Made by a program: the position numbers and the translations under genes | Source: Tetrahymena thermophila SB210 | Taxonomy: Eukaryota > Ciliophora > Oligohymenophorea > Hymenostomatida > Tetrahymenidae | Assembly (NCBI RefSeq): GCF_000189635.1 | Contig: NW_002476317.1 | Coordinates: 310,001-374,000 of the forward strand | Length of the DNA stretch: 64,000 nucleotides | Reading direction: 5' to 3' | Shown: positions 63,933 through 64,000 of the stretch, one piece after another | Numbering within the stretch: position 1 is the stretch's first letter | How the letters are laid out: the number at the start of each line of letters is the position of its first letter | The notes under the pieces: model-generated | What the model was told of the DNA's origin: nothing | Seen by the model: only the letters and a program-made list of their open reading frames with translations | Database searches by the model: none

Positions 63933-64000
63933 TGTCTTACATTCGTAATTTAAGAACTTCTAATTAACACGATTTTCAAAAAGAAAATTTTTTTTAATGA

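Overview
The window is nuclear DNA of an oligohymenophorean ciliate, close to Tetrahymena. The DNA is extremely AT-rich. Conserved genes read through only if TAA and TAG are glutamine and TGA is the only stop: eIF5, CCT-beta, eS4 and IFT74 all carry in-frame TAA/TAG. Introns are short, AT-rich and GT..AG. A standard-code ORF scan therefore shows only fragments; the gene models here were built by hand under the ciliate code, joining exons wherever splice sites and reading phase agreed.

Layout. 1-10.5 kb, plus strand: the 3' part of IFT74, two small multi-pass membrane proteins, a 1,474-residue cysteine-rich 7TM-like surface protein, and an 82-residue coiled-coil protein weakly like snapin. 11.0-13.1 kb, minus: two unidentified proteins. 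14-18.1 kb, plus: an MDR-family NADP oxidoreductase, a 0.33-0.37 kb tandem duplication, and complete eIF5. 19.2-31.4 kb: ribosomal protein eS4 (minus, with an apparent 2-base deficit), an N/Q-rich protein (minus), a UMPH-1-type pyrimidine 5'-nucleotidase (plus), an acidic repeat protein (minus), a tiny divergent gene with an in-frame TGA (plus), and CCT-beta/CCT2 (minus, eight exons). 32.5-40.6 kb, minus: a membrane protein with a very long Q/N-rich tail, and a 1,301-residue RAP-domain protein that is probably mitochondrial. 42.7-58.3 kb: two paralogues of an unrecognised family (a conserved N-terminal domain followed by a Q-rich tail) lie about 11 kb apart. Between them is a gene-poor stretch with a decayed coding island and one 77-residue gene. 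58.3-62.5 kb is AT-rich and empty. A membrane-protein gene of at least four exons lies near the right edge.

The recognised genes are mostly housekeeping (translation, folding, nucleotide salvage, cilia) and show no sign of a co-operating cluster. The best candidate for an undescribed family is the 42.7/56.1 kb paralogue pair. No tRNA, rRNA or CRISPR array was seen, and no mobile element was identified with confidence.
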